Assembly (NCBI RefSeq): GCF_004802635.2
Contig: NZ_CP046052.1
Coordinates: forward strand, 3,224,001-3,288,000
Direction: 5' to 3'
From: Methylocystis heyeri
GTDB taxonomy: Bacteria > Pseudomonadota > Alphaproteobacteria > Rhizobiales > Beijerinckiaceae
Length of the DNA stretch: 64,000 nt
Position 1 is the stretch's first letter, and each line of letters starts with the position of its first letter. Shown here piece by piece: positions 28,911 to 40,188 of this stretch. The notes beneath the pieces were generated by a model. It did no database searches, was not told where the DNA came from, and saw nothing but the letters and a program-made list of their open reading frames with translations. The translations under genes and the position numbers were made by a program.

Positions 28911-30332
28911 TCAGGACAGGCGGTCGCTCCAGTCGTCTCTGGCGACGACCTCGGTTATGCGCCGGGCCGCGTCCGCCCAGCTCGCCCGCAGCACCCTGGT
29001 CGGATCGCCCGCGATCCTTCCGGCGAGGAAATCCTCGACCCGCCCGGCGAGAGCCTCCGGGTCGTTGACCCGGAAATAGATCGCGCCTTCGCCGCCGACC
29101 TCCCGGAACACCGGAATGTCGCTGCAGAGCACCGGCCTGCCGCGCCAGGCGGCCTCGACTATCGGCAGGCCGAAGCCCTCGGCGAAGGACGGCAGCACCA
29201 AAGCGCGCGCATGGTCGTAGAGATAGGCGAGATCGGCGTCGCCGGCGTCGCCGAACCAGAACAGGCGCCGGCCTTTCTCGGGATGGTTTTCGAGTTCATA
29301 GGCGATGGCCTCGTCGAACCAGCCGCGCCGGCCGACGAAGACGAGCCGCGCCTCGACGCCCTCTCCCCAAAGCTTCTCGAACGCCCGCAGCGCCACGCGC
29401 TGGCCCTTGCGGGGCTCGATGGTGGAAACGCACAGGAACGCGGGGCAGGACCCCGCGGTCGCCTCTTTGATCTGCGGAGCGATCGGGGCGTCGCCGCCGG
29501 ATGCGATGTCGCATCCGCAATGGAACCAGCCGATCTTGAGGCCCGGCCGGTGCGGGAGGCCGCGCGATTTCACGAAATCGGCGAGCTCCTGCGCCACGGT
29601 TCTCGATATGGCGAGAAAGCCGTCGCTCTCCAAAAGCGCCTTGCGCAGCCAGGCGTCGTAGAGCGGCGGCGTCACTTCATGGCAGGCGTGCGGATGGAGT
29701 TCGGGGATGAGATCGAAAATGCAGGAGATCACCTCGCCGCCTTCGGCCCTGATGCGGGCGAACAAAGGCGCAAGCTCCTCGAAGGCGTTCCAGCTGTCCG
29801 ACAGCATGAAGAAACGATCGCCCGGACGGATGTCGATTTCTTGGTCGGGCGCGATCGGGGCCTTCCCCGCCAGCGAGGCGGCGTAGGCGTGGGCCGAGAA
29901 CAGGCGACCCTCGACGCTGCGCACCGCGATGGCCGGGATCTCGTAGCGCTCGCCGCCATAGAGCGCTTCCACGACCTTCTTCACCACGCGCTGGATGCCG
30001 GTTCCGGCGTCGCGCTTGACGGCGCCGGTGACGTCGACGAGAAGGCGGGCCGCCGGCGCATGCCGGACCGGGGATTCGGGCGCCGACGCGGGGCCGGCGC
30101 CCGCCACGCCCCGCTGCAGCGCCTTTTTCTTGAACAGCCCGCCGACAGCATCGACCAGCTTCGCCTCTAAACCGCGAAGCGGCCTGAAGACGAGCCAGGC
30201 CGCGGAATAGACCATTCTGTCCCGTTCATGCGTCAGATGGAGCAGTTCCGCGCGCTGAAAGTCGAGCTGATATCGCAGCAGCCTGATCTGTTCGTCTTTT
30301 TCGTCGGCGGTCGGCGTCGGCGCGGCGCTCAT
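28911..30332 (-). CDS. GT4 family glycosyltransferase with N-terminal coiled coil
   Basis: 473 residues from the ATG at 30332, which overlaps the rmd stop (ATGA). Residues about 12-45 (DEKDEQIRLLRYQLDFQRAE...) form a coiled coil. The glycosyltransferase part has two Rossmann halves; the second shows CVSTIEPRKGQRVALRAF, FVGRRGWFDEAI, LPSFAEGFGLPIVEAAW with the nucleotide-sugar-binding Glu pair, and CSDIPVFREVGGEGAIYF. Together with gmd and rmd it should transfer a 6-deoxyhexose such as D-rhamnose from its GDP form to a surface glycan or glycolipid. Acceptor unknown. Confidence 0.88.
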   Translation of the reverse strand: MSAAPTPTADEKDEQIRLLRYQLDFQRAELLHLTHERDRMVYSAAWLVFRPLRGLEAKLVDAVGGLFKKKALQRGVAGAGPASAPESPVRHAPAARLLVDVTGAVKRDAGTGIQRVVKKVVEALYGGERYEIPAIAVRSVEGRLFSAHAYAASLAGKAPIAPDQEIDIRPGDRFFMLSDSWNAFEELAPLFARIRAEGGEVISCIFDLIPELHPHACHEVTPPLYDAWLRKALLESDGFLAISRTVAQELADFVKSRGLPHRPGLKIGWFHCGCDIASGGDAPIAPQIKEATAGSCPAFLCVSTIEPRKGQRVALRAFEKLWGEGVEARLVFVGRRGWFDEAIAYELENHPEKGRRLFWFGDAGDADLAYLYDHARALVLPSFAEGFGLPIVEAAWRGRPVLCSDIPVFREVGGEGAIYFRVNDPEALAGRVEDFLAGRIAGDPTRVLRASWADAARRITEVVARDDWSDRLS

Positions 30333-31318
30333 GCGCGCGCGCTTTCGACGCTGCGCCAATAATCAAGCAAGGATTTCAGCATGTCGTCGACGGAATGGCG
30401 CTGGCGCCATCCCGTGAGCTTGCGCAGCTTGGTGGCGTCGCAGGAGATGACAGGGATGTCTATGGTCGAGGGCCGCAGCAGATGGGCCTCGACCACGGTC
30501 TCGAAAGCCGTATGCGACTCCCGGCGAAGGCCGTCGAGAAAATAGCCGATCGGATGGGGTTCGCCGGAAGCGACATTGAAGCAATTGACCCGCTCGGGCA
30601 TTTTCGCGGCGTTGTCGATCATGGCCATATAGGCCGAGACCACGTCGCGGACGTCGAGAAAGTCGCGGGTCTTGGAAAGATCGCCGACATGCAGGAGCGG
30701 CGGAGCCCGACCGGACTCCATTGCGGCGATCTGCGCTGCAAAGGACGAGAGCACGAAGAATTTCTCGCTTTGCCGGGGGCCGGAATGGTTGACCGGCCGC
30801 GCGATCAGCAGGCGCGACCGCGGCCCGAGAACATCCGCCAGCGCGCCCTCGGCCGCGACTTTGGAGCGTCCATAGGCGTCGAGCGGACGCAATGGCGCGT
30901 TCTCGGTCGCAGGTCCGTCCAGGAGGCTCGCGCCGTAGACGGAGGCGCTGGAGGCGAACAACAGCGTCGTTTCGGGGGTGTGGCGCGCCAGCGCGGCGGC
31001 GAGGTTGAAGGAGCCGTGCAGATTGGCGCGCCAGGTCTGCTCGGCTGCGCCCAGCGCCGTGCCGATCGACGCCTGTCCGGCGAGATGCACCACGAGATCC
31101 GGGCGCAGGGCCGAAACGATCGCCTCGATCGCCGGGGCGTCGAGAAGATCGCCGCGCGCAAGGGTCCAACCGCCGCAAGGAGCCGCGGCCACCCGGTCCT
31201 CGCCCAGGGCCAGCATCGCCTTTTGCGCATCCGGATAGGCCTGCGTCAGCAGGGGGGCGAGATAGGAGCCCACGAACCCCCCGCCGCCGGTCAACAATAT
31301 CCTCTGGAAGCCCGCCAT
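30329..31318 (-). CDS. rmd: GDP-6-deoxy-hexulose reductase (Rmd-like, NAD-dependent SDR)
   Basis: 329 residues starting MAGFQRILLTGGGGFVGSYL, with the nucleotide-binding GxxGxxG. Catalytic Ser...Tyr-x-x-x-Lys of extended SDRs: SSASVYG and DAYGRSKVAAE. Region LVVHLAGQASIG, then NLHGSFNLAAALA. Directly downstream of gmd (11-bp gap), so it most likely reduces the 4-keto intermediate made by Gmd to GDP-D-rhamnose; a fucose or talose product is also possible. Ribosome site GGGAGAAGGG lies just upstream. Confidence 0.85.
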   Translation of the reverse strand: MAGFQRILLTGGGGFVGSYLAPLLTQAYPDAQKAMLALGEDRVAAAPCGGWTLARGDLLDAPAIEAIVSALRPDLVVHLAGQASIGTALGAAEQTWRANLHGSFNLAAALARHTPETTLLFASSASVYGASLLDGPATENAPLRPLDAYGRSKVAAEGALADVLGPRSRLLIARPVNHSGPRQSEKFFVLSSFAAQIAAMESGRAPPLLHVGDLSKTRDFLDVRDVVSAYMAMIDNAAKMPERVNCFNVASGEPHPIGYFLDGLRRESHTAFETVVEAHLLRPSTIDIPVISCDATKLRKLTGWRQRHSVDDMLKSLLDYWRSVESARA

Positions 31319-31329
31319 CCCTTCTCCCG

Positions 31330-32724
<1,395 letters not shown>

Positions 32725-33057
32725 TTACTTCGGCGGCAGGGTTCCGTCGGGGGTGGATTTATCGACTGCGGTCGGAAGGTGCTCGGCGAGATATTCGGCG
32801 GCCTTGTCGACCGGGATGCCGGTGGCGGCCGCCAATTCCTTGATCTTCTCGGAGCCGAGGATTTTTTTCACGTCCTCGGCGGACACCGGCAGATTTTGAC
32901 CGGTCCCGATCCAGGATTTCACCTGCTGTCCATAGCCGGATTTTTCGAATTCGGCGACCACGCCGTCGAGACCGCCGTGTTTGTCGACATATCCCTTGAC
33001 CAGAGACAAGGCTTCGGCGCCGATCACGCCGCCGATAATTCCATCAAGCAAGCCCAT
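32725..33057 (-). CDS. YidB-like protein (DUF937)
   Basis: 110 residues from the ATG at 33057, with GGGAG eight bases before it. MGLLDGIIGGVIGAE then GLDGVVAEFEKSGYGQQVKSWIGTGQNLPVSAEDV are the two conserved parts of the YidB/DUF937 family. The C-terminus, VDKAAEYLAEHLPTAVDKSTPDG, is also typical. The family is small, soluble and uncharacterised. It stands alone. Confidence 0.9.
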   Translation of the reverse strand: MGLLDGIIGGVIGAEALSLVKGYVDKHGGLDGVVAEFEKSGYGQQVKSWIGTGQNLPVSAEDVKKILGSEKIKELAAATGIPVDKAAEYLAEHLPTAVDKSTPDGTLPPK

Positions 33058-33612
33058 TTCAATCTCCCGCACTGAACGACGCTGCGCGTCAGCCTCTTTA
33101 AACCAGCTTCGGACCAAGGTTGAAAGACCGGGAAAAACGCCCAAAGCCCTGAATTGACGGCCGGAACCTAAACTATGGCGTCAGATCAACGCCTTGAGCC
33201 GCTGTCTTTCCCCGGTGCGACATTCCAACCCGTCGGCGGTCCCGGCGTCCTCGCCGGAACCCGTGAAGGCGGCGTGGACGTCCTTCGCCGCCGGCGGCGC
33301 TTTTTTCGCTCCCCGCCCCGTCCGAGGGCGGGCCTTCCTTTATTTCCGGCCCCGGGCGGCGTATATGGGCGCATCGGCGCGCTTTGCGCTTCGCCTGTCG
33401 CAATGCGACCGGCTTCCCGAAGGCCCCATAGCGCGCTGCGTCGCGCGTCCGGGACCGATCAGGGAATCGGGCGAGCGAGAAATCGCGCCAGAAAGATAAT
33501 CGGCGGCGAATTCGACTTTTTCGAGAATTCGCCACAGCGGCGGCGGGCGCGGCTTTGCAGCGCTTCCTCGCCGGTCGCGGAACAATATCGGACACACGGC
33601 AGGGCGACGAGG
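33058..33612. other. Long divergent intergenic region upstream of yebC
   Basis: 555 bp. The frames here (such as the in-frame upstream extension of yebC to 33175) are not protein-like. An inverted repeat GGCGAATTC...GAATTCGCC spans 33504-33532, about 80 bp before the yebC start; it could be a regulatory or terminator hairpin. Promoters for both flanking genes must lie in this stretch. Confidence 0.4.
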
Positions 33613-34359
33613 ATGGCGGGACATAGTCAGTTCAAAAACATCATGCACAAGAAGGGCAAGCAGGACGCGATCCGCTCCAAGCTCTTCTCCAAGTTCGCCC
33701 GCGAAATCACCGTTGCGGCCAAAATGGGCCTGCCGGACCCCAATATGAACGCGCGCCTGCGCGCGGCGGTTCTCGCGGCCCGCGCGGAGAACATGCCCAA
33801 GGACAATATCGAGCGCGCCATCAAGAAAGCCTCCGGCGCGGACGCCGAGAACTACGACGAAGTGCGCTACGAGGGCTATGCGCCCGGCGGCGTGGCGTTG
33901 ATCGTCGAGGCTTTGACCGACAACCGCAACCGCACCGCGGGCGAAGTGCGTTCATACTTCACCAAAGCCGGGGGATCGCTGGCGGAGACCGGCGCGGTGT
34001 CCTTCATGTTCGATCGCGTCGGCCAGATCGAATTCGACCGCAAGGCCGCCTCCGAGGACGCCATGATGGAGGCCGCCATCGAGGCCGGCGCCGACGACGT
34101 CTCCTCGAACGAGGAAACCCACGAGATCGTCACCTCGGTCGAAAGCCTTCGCGACGTGGCCAAGGCGCTCGAGGAGAAGTTCGGCGACTCGAGGAAAGCT
34201 GCGCTGATCTGGCGGCCTCAGAACACGATCGCGGTCGACGACGAAGCCGGCGAGAAAATCCTGCGTCTGATCGGCTCGCTCGAGGACAACGACGACGTCC
34301 AGAACGTCTATGTGAACGCCGAATTCTCGGACGCCCTCGTCGCCAAGATGTCGGCCTGA
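33613..34359 (+). CDS. yebC: YebC/TACO1 family translation factor / regulator
   Basis: 248 residues beginning [19 protein letters not shown], the classic YebC start. Then [42 protein letters not shown] and [18 protein letters not shown]. YebC-type proteins bind DNA or ribosomes; recent work on the family points to relief of stalling at proline stretches. Usually next to ruvC, but here it is alone. The frame is open for 146 codons further upstream, but MAGHSQFK fixes the start. Confidence 0.95.
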   Translation: MAGHSQFKNIMHKKGKQDAIRSKLFSKFAREITVAAKMGLPDPNMNARLRAAVLAARAENMPKDNIERAIKKASGADAENYDEVRYEGYAPGGVALIVEALTDNRNRTAGEVRSYFTKAGGSLAETGAVSFMFDRVGQIEFDRKAASEDAMMEAAIEAGADDVSSNEETHEIVTSVESLRDVAKALEEKFGDSRKAALIWRPQNTIAVDDEAGEKILRLIGSLEDNDDVQNVYVNAEFSDALVAKMSA

Positions 34360-34431
34360 AGCGCCTCGTCGCAAGAGCCTATATGCTGTTGCGACGGGAA
34401 TGCGCTCCAGCCCGGGGAATCCGATTTGCCC

Positions 34432-34515
34432 TCACCAGGCGCCGAACACCGCGGCGCCGGTGACCATAAATGCGGCCAGAGCCGCGCAAAGTTCGACCAG
34501 TTGGCTGTTCGCCAT
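34432..34515 (-). CDS. 27-residue hydrophobic peptide
   Basis: ATG at 34515, TGA at 34432. The sequence starts MANSQLVELCAALAAFMVTG and ends AAVFGAW: one membrane helix. Upstream GAGGGAGCAGGAAA contains good Shine-Dalgarno matches. Same length and design as the peptide at 4573-4656 but unrelated in sequence. No known family; a small membrane peptide is plausible. Confidence 0.45.
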   Translation of the reverse strand: MANSQLVELCAALAAFMVTGAAVFGAW

Positions 34516-34856
34516 TTTCCTGCTCCCTCAGCTCGCAGAGCCTTTGGAGCGCATCGCCTTCGCGATCAGAACGCGCTCCGACCCGCCGATTCAACAAGAT
34601 GTCTTCATGCTCTGAGGTTCTCGTCGAGCATGAGACGCTAGCCGCCGCCAAAATGTTAATGCAGTCTTAATGCCAGCCGAGCGGGCGGGTTGGGAATCGC
34701 CAAGGGATTTGCTAGAGCGCGTCCTTGCAGGGGGCGAACGGCCTCCTGCGACGCGGAGGCCTGCGGCGGGCCGCCCCTGTCGCGCCGCGAGCTGCGAGCG
34801 AACCCCAAAAAGCGCGCCATAGGGCCGCTGAAGTCATTTTAGGAAAGGCCCCCACC

Positions 34857-35789
34857 ATGAACGCCGAAGATCGCGCGGATCACTTCATCGGCCGGCTGGA
34901 CGCAGCAGCAGCAGCCGTCGAGCAAAAGCTGGACGCCCTGCTCGCGCCGTCGACGCTCAAAGGGGAAATCGAACGGCCCGCCCGTCTGCTGGAAGCGATC
35001 CGCTACGCCACTCTCGGCGGCGGCAAGAGGCTGCGTCCCTTTCTGGTGATCGAATCGGCCGCGCTTTTCGGCCTTTCCGGCGAAGGGCCGCTGCGCGCCG
35101 GCTGCGCGCTCGAGATGGTGCACTGCTATTCGCTCGTGCATGACGATCTCCCCGCCATGGACGACGACGATCTGCGACGCGGACGCCCCACCGCCCACAA
35201 GGCTTTCGACGAGGCCACCGCCATCCTGGCCGGCGACGCCTTGCTGACCTACGCTTTCGATGTGCTGGCCGACCCCGCCACCCACCCCGACGCCGCGGTC
35301 AGGGCGAATCTCGTTCTGGCCCTCGCCCGCGCCGCGGGTCTTGGCGGCATGGTCGGCGGACAGGCGCTGGACCTTGCCGCCGAATCCGCGCAAAAACCCC
35401 TCAACCAGCAGGAAATCCTGACCCTGCAGGCGATGAAGACGGGGGCCCTGCTACGTTTTGCGGTCGATGCAGGCGCCATTCTCGGCGCCGCCGATCAACG
35501 GCAGGCGGCGACGCTTACGCGCTATGGCGCCGCGCTCGGCGCCGCTTTTCAGGTCGCCGACGACATCCTCGACGCCGAGGGAGACGCCGCGGCTTTGGGC
35601 AAGCGCGCCGGAAAAGACGCCGAACGCGGCAAGGCGACGCTCGTCGGCCTCTTGGGACTCGAAGCCGCCAAGGCCCGCCGGGACGCTCTGGTCGAGGAGG
35701 CGATCGCAGCCCTCGAGGAAACCGGCCTCGGCGACGCCACGGCGACGCTGGCGGAGGCCGCGCGTTTCGTGGCGCTTCGCAACAGCTGA
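34857..35789 (+). CDS. ispA: Polyprenyl diphosphate synthase, short chain (farnesyl/geranylgeranyl)
   Basis: 310 residues from the ATG at 34857 (AGGAAAGG upstream). Isoprenyl synthase motifs: GGGKRLRP, first aspartate-rich region SLVHDDLPAMDDDDLRRGRPT (DDxxxxD form), GGQALDL, KTGALLRF and second aspartate motif FQVADDILDAEGD. This is the IspA type with an extended first Asp region. It makes farnesyl (C15) or longer precursors for quinones, hopanoids and undecaprenol. Followed 15 bp later by a DUF1345 gene. Confidence 0.92.
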   Translation: MNAEDRADHFIGRLDAAAAAVEQKLDALLAPSTLKGEIERPARLLEAIRYATLGGGKRLRPFLVIESAALFGLSGEGPLRAGCALEMVHCYSLVHDDLPAMDDDDLRRGRPTAHKAFDEATAILAGDALLTYAFDVLADPATHPDAAVRANLVLALARAAGLGGMVGGQALDLAAESAQKPLNQQEILTLQAMKTGALLRFAVDAGAILGAADQRQAATLTRYGAALGAAFQVADDILDAEGDAAALGKRAGKDAERGKATLVGLLGLEAAKARRDALVEEAIAALEETGLGDATATLAEAARFVALRNS

Positions 35790-35803
35790 CGGCGGAGCGG
35801 GCG

Positions 35804-36514
35804 ATGACGGAAGGGATTTCTCTGAGACGCATGCGTTCGCCGCTGCTGAAGCCCTTCCGGGTGCTGCGCTCGCGGCCCCGGCTCGTCGTCTGTGTCGCCA
35901 TCGGGGTCGTCCTGGGCCTCGCCCTGCCCCATTATCTGCGCCCTGCGACGAGAGCGCTGATCGCCTGGAACGCCGCCGTTCTCGGCTATCTGGCCTCGGC
36001 CTTCGTCATGATCGCGCGCGCCGACCAGGAGACGGTCAGGCGCCGCGCGCGCTTCCAGGACGAGGGCCGCCTCCTGATCCTCATGCTCGCCATAGGCGCG
36101 GCCTGCGCGTCGATGGGCGCGATCGTGCTGGAGCTGGGTCCGGTGAAGAACATGCAGGGCTGGCCCAAGGCGCTGCATCTCGGCCTCACCGTGCTGACCG
36201 TGATCGACAGCTGGATGTTCATGCATCTGACTTTCGCCATTCATTACGCGCATGAATATTACGACGAGCTGAGAGCCAATCCCGCCAAGAAGCTCGAGGA
36301 GCGCGGCGGGCTCGTCTTTCCGGGCGGAGAGCCGCCGAATTATGTGGATTTTCTCTATTACGCCTATGTCATCGGCCTTGCTTCTCAGACCGCGGACGTC
36401 GCCACGACCTCGCGCTCCATGCGGATGCTGACGGCGGTCCATGGCGGTCTGGCGTTTTTCTACAATCTCGCCATCATCGGCCTGACGGTCAATATCGCGA
36501 GCGGAATCGTCTGA
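35804..36514 (+). CDS. DUF1345 membrane protein
   Basis: 236 residues with five predicted helices (about 27-47, 52-72, 92-112, 122-147, 213-234). The family motifs ...IDSWMFMHLTFAIHYAHEYY (central) and PNYVDFLYYAYVIGLASQTADV are clear. DUF1345 proteins are uncharacterised inner-membrane proteins. Cotranscription with ispA is likely from the 14-bp gap. Confidence 0.88.
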   Translation: MTEGISLRRMRSPLLKPFRVLRSRPRLVVCVAIGVVLGLALPHYLRPATRALIAWNAAVLGYLASAFVMIARADQETVRRRARFQDEGRLLILMLAIGAACASMGAIVLELGPVKNMQGWPKALHLGLTVLTVIDSWMFMHLTFAIHYAHEYYDELRANPAKKLEERGGLVFPGGEPPNYVDFLYYAYVIGLASQTADVATTSRSMRMLTAVHGGLAFFYNLAIIGLTVNIASGIV

Positions 36515-36596
36515 ACGCGCCGCGCCTGCCGCCCAAAAGCCCTCGAGCGACAGGAAAAGCCCCGCTCCCTCCGAGAATAGCGCCGGACCGCCGACG

Positions 36597-38045
36597 CTAT
36601 CCCCCCACCACCGTCGTAAAAACCTGTCCGCCGCGGGCGAGGGTGATCTTCCAGTAATAGGCGCGGCCGCCGTTCGCGACCTGATCGAGTTCGCGCGTCG
36701 CCCCGATCTTGCGGTCGTTCACGGCGATCACGATGTCGCCTTTCTGGAGATTGAGCTGCTGCGCAAAGGAGCCTTCCTCGATGTCGGCGACGACGACGCC
36801 GGACGAAGCGCCCTGCACCGACAGCTCCTCGATCACTGCGGGCGAGATGTTCACCACCGTCGCCCCGGCAAAGGGACTCTGCCCTTTTATCTTGATGGCG
36901 TCGCGGGCCGGAACCTCGGGCGCGGCGACGAGCTTCATCGGCGCGACTATCTTCTTGCCCCCGCGCAGCACGCCGAGGCTTGCGACCCCGCCGACGGGCT
37001 TGGTGGCGAGCCTGTAGCCCACCGCCTCCGGATCGTCGGCGGCCTGGCCGTCGACCGAAACGATCACGTCGCCGCGCTTCAAACCCGCATCAGCCGCCGG
37101 ACCCTTCGCGTCTATGTCCGCAAGGAGCGCGCCGGACGGACGCTCCAATCCGAGATTCTCGGCGATCTCCCTGGACAGGGCCTGAAGCGTCGCCCCGAGC
37201 CAGGGACGCCGCACCTGCTTGCCGCCGCCCTTGGCCGCCGCAATGACGATCTTGACCATATTGACGGGGATCGCGAAGCCGATGCCCACCGACCCGCCGG
37301 ATTTCGAGAAGATCGCCGAATTGATGCCGATGACGCGGCCGTTCATGTCCACCAGCGGGCCGCCCGAATTGCCGGGATTGATGGCCGCGTCGGTCTGAAT
37401 GAAGAAGCCGTAGTCGGAAATGCCGACCTGCGTGCGCGCCAGAGCCGAAACGATGCCCTGGGTGACCGTCTGGCCGACGCCAAAAGGATTGCCGATCGCG
37501 AGCGCGAGATCGCCGACTTCGATGGCGTCCGAATCGCCCAGCTCCATGACCGGAAAATTGTCGCCCTCGGCGAGCTTCAGCACAGCGAGATCGGTCCGTG
37601 GATCGCGCAGCAGAATCTTCGCGGGGATTTCCCTTTTGTCGGAGAGGGAGACTTTGACGTCGGTCATCCCTTCGATGACATGATGGTTGGTCACGACGAG
37701 TCCCGAAGGATCGACGATGACGCCGGAGCCGAGCGACTGCGCCGTGTTGCGGCCGGAGGGTCCTCCGCCCTCGCCGAAGAAGCGGCGGAAGATCGGATCG
37801 TCGAACAGTGGATTGGTGGGCATTTTCTCGACCCGCGAGGCAAAGACGTTCACGACGGCGGGCTGCGCCTTTTTGGCGACCGGAGCGAAGGAAAGGAGAA
37901 TCTCGGTGCGCGATTGCGGCGCCGTCCGTTCCGACGCGGGCGCCGCCTGCGCGAAGACGGGAGCCGACATAACGGGCGCAAGAACAAAGAACCCCAACGC
38001 CGCCATCAGGGCGGCGCTCGCTGCAATTCGCTGAATCGGTGGCAT
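36597..38045 (-). CDS. DegP/HtrA-type periplasmic serine protease with two PDZ domains
   Basis: 482 residues; start at 38045 or the ATG one codon upstream. Signal peptide (MPPIQRIAASAALMAALGFF...SAPVFAQA). Trypsin-like domain with catalytic His in VVTNHHVIEG, Asp in DPRTDLAVLKL and Ser in INPGNSGGPLVD; two PDZ domains follow (about 275-370 and 385-480). The DegQ/DegP class degrades or chaperones damaged envelope proteins. Ends at a glycine-rich VVGG. Usually induced by envelope stress; no regulatory site was identified. Confidence 0.93.
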   Translation of the reverse strand: MPPIQRIAASAALMAALGFFVLAPVMSAPVFAQAAPASERTAPQSRTEILLSFAPVAKKAQPAVVNVFASRVEKMPTNPLFDDPIFRRFFGEGGGPSGRNTAQSLGSGVIVDPSGLVVTNHHVIEGMTDVKVSLSDKREIPAKILLRDPRTDLAVLKLAEGDNFPVMELGDSDAIEVGDLALAIGNPFGVGQTVTQGIVSALARTQVGISDYGFFIQTDAAINPGNSGGPLVDMNGRVIGINSAIFSKSGGSVGIGFAIPVNMVKIVIAAAKGGGKQVRRPWLGATLQALSREIAENLGLERPSGALLADIDAKGPAADAGLKRGDVIVSVDGQAADDPEAVGYRLATKPVGGVASLGVLRGGKKIVAPMKLVAAPEVPARDAIKIKGQSPFAGATVVNISPAVIEELSVQGASSGVVVADIEEGSFAQQLNLQKGDIVIAVNDRKIGATRELDQVANGGRAYYWKITLARGGQVFTTVVGG

Positions 38046-38554
38046 CATGGCTCCATGACGAAAGCTCGCGGCCCGTCGCCGGCGGAGGCGGCGCCGCGGC
38101 GCAAGCGACATTTATATAATCCTTCGCCAACGCATAAGAACAGGGTCGATCGTCGAAGGCGCGCCCCACCTGGTTTTCACGTCTCTCGCCGCCGCTGGAG
38201 CGGAAAATGCGCCGGGGCGCGTCCCAAAAAAGCCTTCGGCGGCGGCCATTCTTCCATTGCGAGCGCAGCCGACCGAATCGGGCGAAAAATCCCTTCGCAA
38301 AGAAGGCGACGGCCGTCGGTTTGACAGGGTTCGAAGAGCAATATTATTGTCCCGAACCGGGGCGAGTGTGTGCAGTAAGACCGCGCCATATATAGAGTTT
38401 CTGGCGCGGAGCCCGTGCTGTCGTCTTTTCGTCAGGCCGCCGGCGTCGTCGCGTTGATTGGCGATTCGCAAGAAAAAATCATTGCCCGGACAGCGCCGTC
38501 GTCGCTGCGGCAGCCCGCCAGACGCCAACCCATATCGGACAGGGATCAATCCAG
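38046..38554. other. Intergenic region between protease and bactofilin genes
   Basis: 509 bp with no credible gene. A possible sigma-70 promoter for bactofilin is TTGACA at 38321-38326 with TATTAT at 38342-38347 (15-bp gap, one or two shorter than ideal). Near 38392 a short inverted repeat GCGCCATATATAGAGTTTCT GGCGC is present. Confidence 0.35.
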
Positions 38555-39040
38555 ATGAAGGAATTCAGGCCGGAAGAAAAGAACGTCGTCCACATAGGCG
38601 AAGGCGCTTCGCTGAGCGGAAAGGTGGAGGCGGAGGATATCGTCGTCGTCGACGGCGCCGTCGAGGGGGAAATCTCCTGCAGCCGGCTGATCGTAGGGCC
38701 GTCGGGCGTCGTAACGGGTTCGATTTCCGTTTCCGAAGCCGACATCTACGGCAAGATCGGCGAGGATATCACCGTGCGGGGATTGCTGATCGTCAGATCC
38801 TCCGGACGCGTCGAAGGCAAGTGGGTTTACGGCGAGATCGAAGTCGAAAAGGGCGGCGTGCTTTCGGGGGTGGCGGAGGCGGCGGAAATTCGCGCTGAAA
38901 CAAAACCCGCTTCCTCTCGCCCGCCGGTCGGCAAACCCGAATTCGTCGCTGACATCGAAGAGGACGAAGCTCCCGCGCAGGGCGGCGACCGTGTCGCGAG
39001 CCTGACCAGCCGGGCTCTGCTGCGACGCAGGAGAGCCTGA
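38555..39040 (+). CDS. Bactofilin (polymer-forming cytoskeletal protein)
   Basis: 161 residues. The central domain (about 12-110) consists of short repeats of a right-handed beta-helix: GEGASLSGKVEAEDIVVVDG, AVEGEISCSRLIVGPSG, VVTGSISVSEADIYGKIG, GLLIVRSSGRVEGKW. This is DUF583/bactofilin. The C-terminal tail is unstructured, Pro/Glu-rich then basic (ALLRRRRA). Bactofilins polymerise without nucleotide and shape the cell or localise wall enzymes. Confidence 0.92.
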   Translation: MKEFRPEEKNVVHIGEGASLSGKVEAEDIVVVDGAVEGEISCSRLIVGPSGVVTGSISVSEADIYGKIGEDITVRGLLIVRSSGRVEGKWVYGEIEVEKGGVLSGVAEAAEIRAETKPASSRPPVGKPEFVADIEEDEAPAQGGDRVASLTSRALLRRRRA

Positions 39041-39159
39041 TCGCACGGCGGAATTGGATCGAGTTCTGGTGAATGAGGGCGGTTTCCGATCGAAAGGGAC
39101 CGCCCAATTCGCAGGTAAATCGCGCAGCCCGAATTTCCGGCGAAGTCCGCGGGCTTTGC

Positions 39160-39189
39160 AAAAAAAAAGACGCGGCGAAAACCGCCGCG
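39160..39189 (-). terminator. Strong rho-independent terminator of rplS
   Basis: On the minus strand CGCGGCG GTTTT CGCCGCG (39189-39171) is followed by TC and nine T (39168-39160). It lies 27 bp after the rplS stop. Confidence 0.9.
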
Positions 39190-39215
39190 CCCGCAAATTT
39201 CGCTTTTCGCAAATT

Positions 39216-39602
39216 TTACTTCTTGGCCGCGTCTTTCGGCTTGGACTCGACGCGTTCGGCGATACGGGCGGATTTGCCGCGACGATCGCGCAGATAATAG
39301 AGCTTGGCGCGGCGGACCTTGCCGCGGCGGACCACCTTGATCGAATCGATCAGCGGGGCATGGATCGGGAAGACGCGCTCGACGCCCTCGCCATAGGAAA
39401 TCTTGCGAACCGTGAAGCTCTCGTTCAGGCCGCCGCCCTGGCGGGAGATCACGACGCCTTCATAGGCCTGGACGCGGGTGCGCTCACCTTCCTTGACCTT
39501 CACATTGACCACCACGGTGTCGCCGGGGCGAAACTCCGGAATGGTCTTGCCTTCGAGCAGTTTTGCGGCCTGCTCGGCCTCGAGCTGGGCGATGATGTTC
39601 AT
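39216..39602 (-). CDS. rplS: Ribosomal protein bL19
   Basis: 128 residues: [94 protein letters not shown]. Highly conserved large-subunit protein. Here it lies apart from rpsP-rimM-trmD within the window, with its own terminator. Confidence 0.97.
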   Translation of the reverse strand: MNIIAQLEAEQAAKLLEGKTIPEFRPGDTVVVNVKVKEGERTRVQAYEGVVISRQGGGLNESFTVRKISYGEGVERVFPIHAPLIDSIKVVRRGKVRRAKLYYLRDRRGKSARIAERVESKPKDAAKK

Positions 39603-39829
39603 GAGTTCAACTCCTGCCGTTTCGTCTTTCCCGCAGCGGAGCCGCGGCGACGAGCGTTTCGGGACGCTGTTTTAGTTGAGAGGGCTCCCCTACACGAAGC
39701 CGAGGGAAAAGTCGATAGCGGGGACCCGCGTCATAAAATTCACAAAACTTGCGCTCGGCCTGTTGCAAAGCAAATTCGTTTAGGCCATAAGACGGCCACG
39801 GTCGCTTCGGCGAAGCGCCGGACACGGAT

Positions 39830-39904
39830 GCGGGTGTAGCTCAGGGGTAGAGCACAACCTTGCCAAGGTTGGGGTCGAGGGTTCGAATCCCTTCGCCCGC
39901 TCCA
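39830..39904 (+). tRNA. tRNA-Gly (anticodon GCC)
   Basis: 75 nt with encoded CCA. Acceptor arms GCGGGTG and CGCCCGC pair with one G-U. The D arm is GCTCAGGGGTAGAGC; the anticodon loop TTGCCAA sits between CAACC and GGTTG; the T arm is GAGGGTTCGAATCCCTT. It should read GGC/GGU codons. It is followed by its own terminator and sits directly beside the unusual 40-48 kb gene cluster. Confidence 0.97.
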
Positions 39905-39933
39905 GTTCGGAAAAAAGAATCAAGCGCTTACGA

Positions 39934-39964
39934 AAGGCCGCCGCGAGGCGGCCTTCGTCGTTTC
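39934..39964 (+). terminator. Terminator of tRNA-Gly
   Basis: GGCCGCC GCGA GGCGGCC (39936-39953) followed by TTCGTCGTTT, 30 bp after the tRNA end. Confidence 0.7.
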
Positions 39965-40188
39965 TGCCGTGATGCGCCATCGTATCGGGCTCCGATGTCG
40001 CCTTCGACCACAGCGAGCTGAACGCGGACGGCGCTTTCGCAGCTGTCGAGGAAACGCTTGATCTCGAGGGGTCGCCCGGCCCAGCGAAAGAACGGTTCGA
40101 CTCCGTCCTGGAAACGCCATTTCCGATCGCGGCCCGGATGTTGCTCCATTTAAGGATCATCCCCGCGTGGGTTTCTGGAAGCCTGAAC

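Noticed and set aside
33175-33612. Upstream in-frame extension of yebC by 146 codons
   Set aside because: The extension is not protein-like and the canonical YebC start [15 protein letters not shown] is at 33613.
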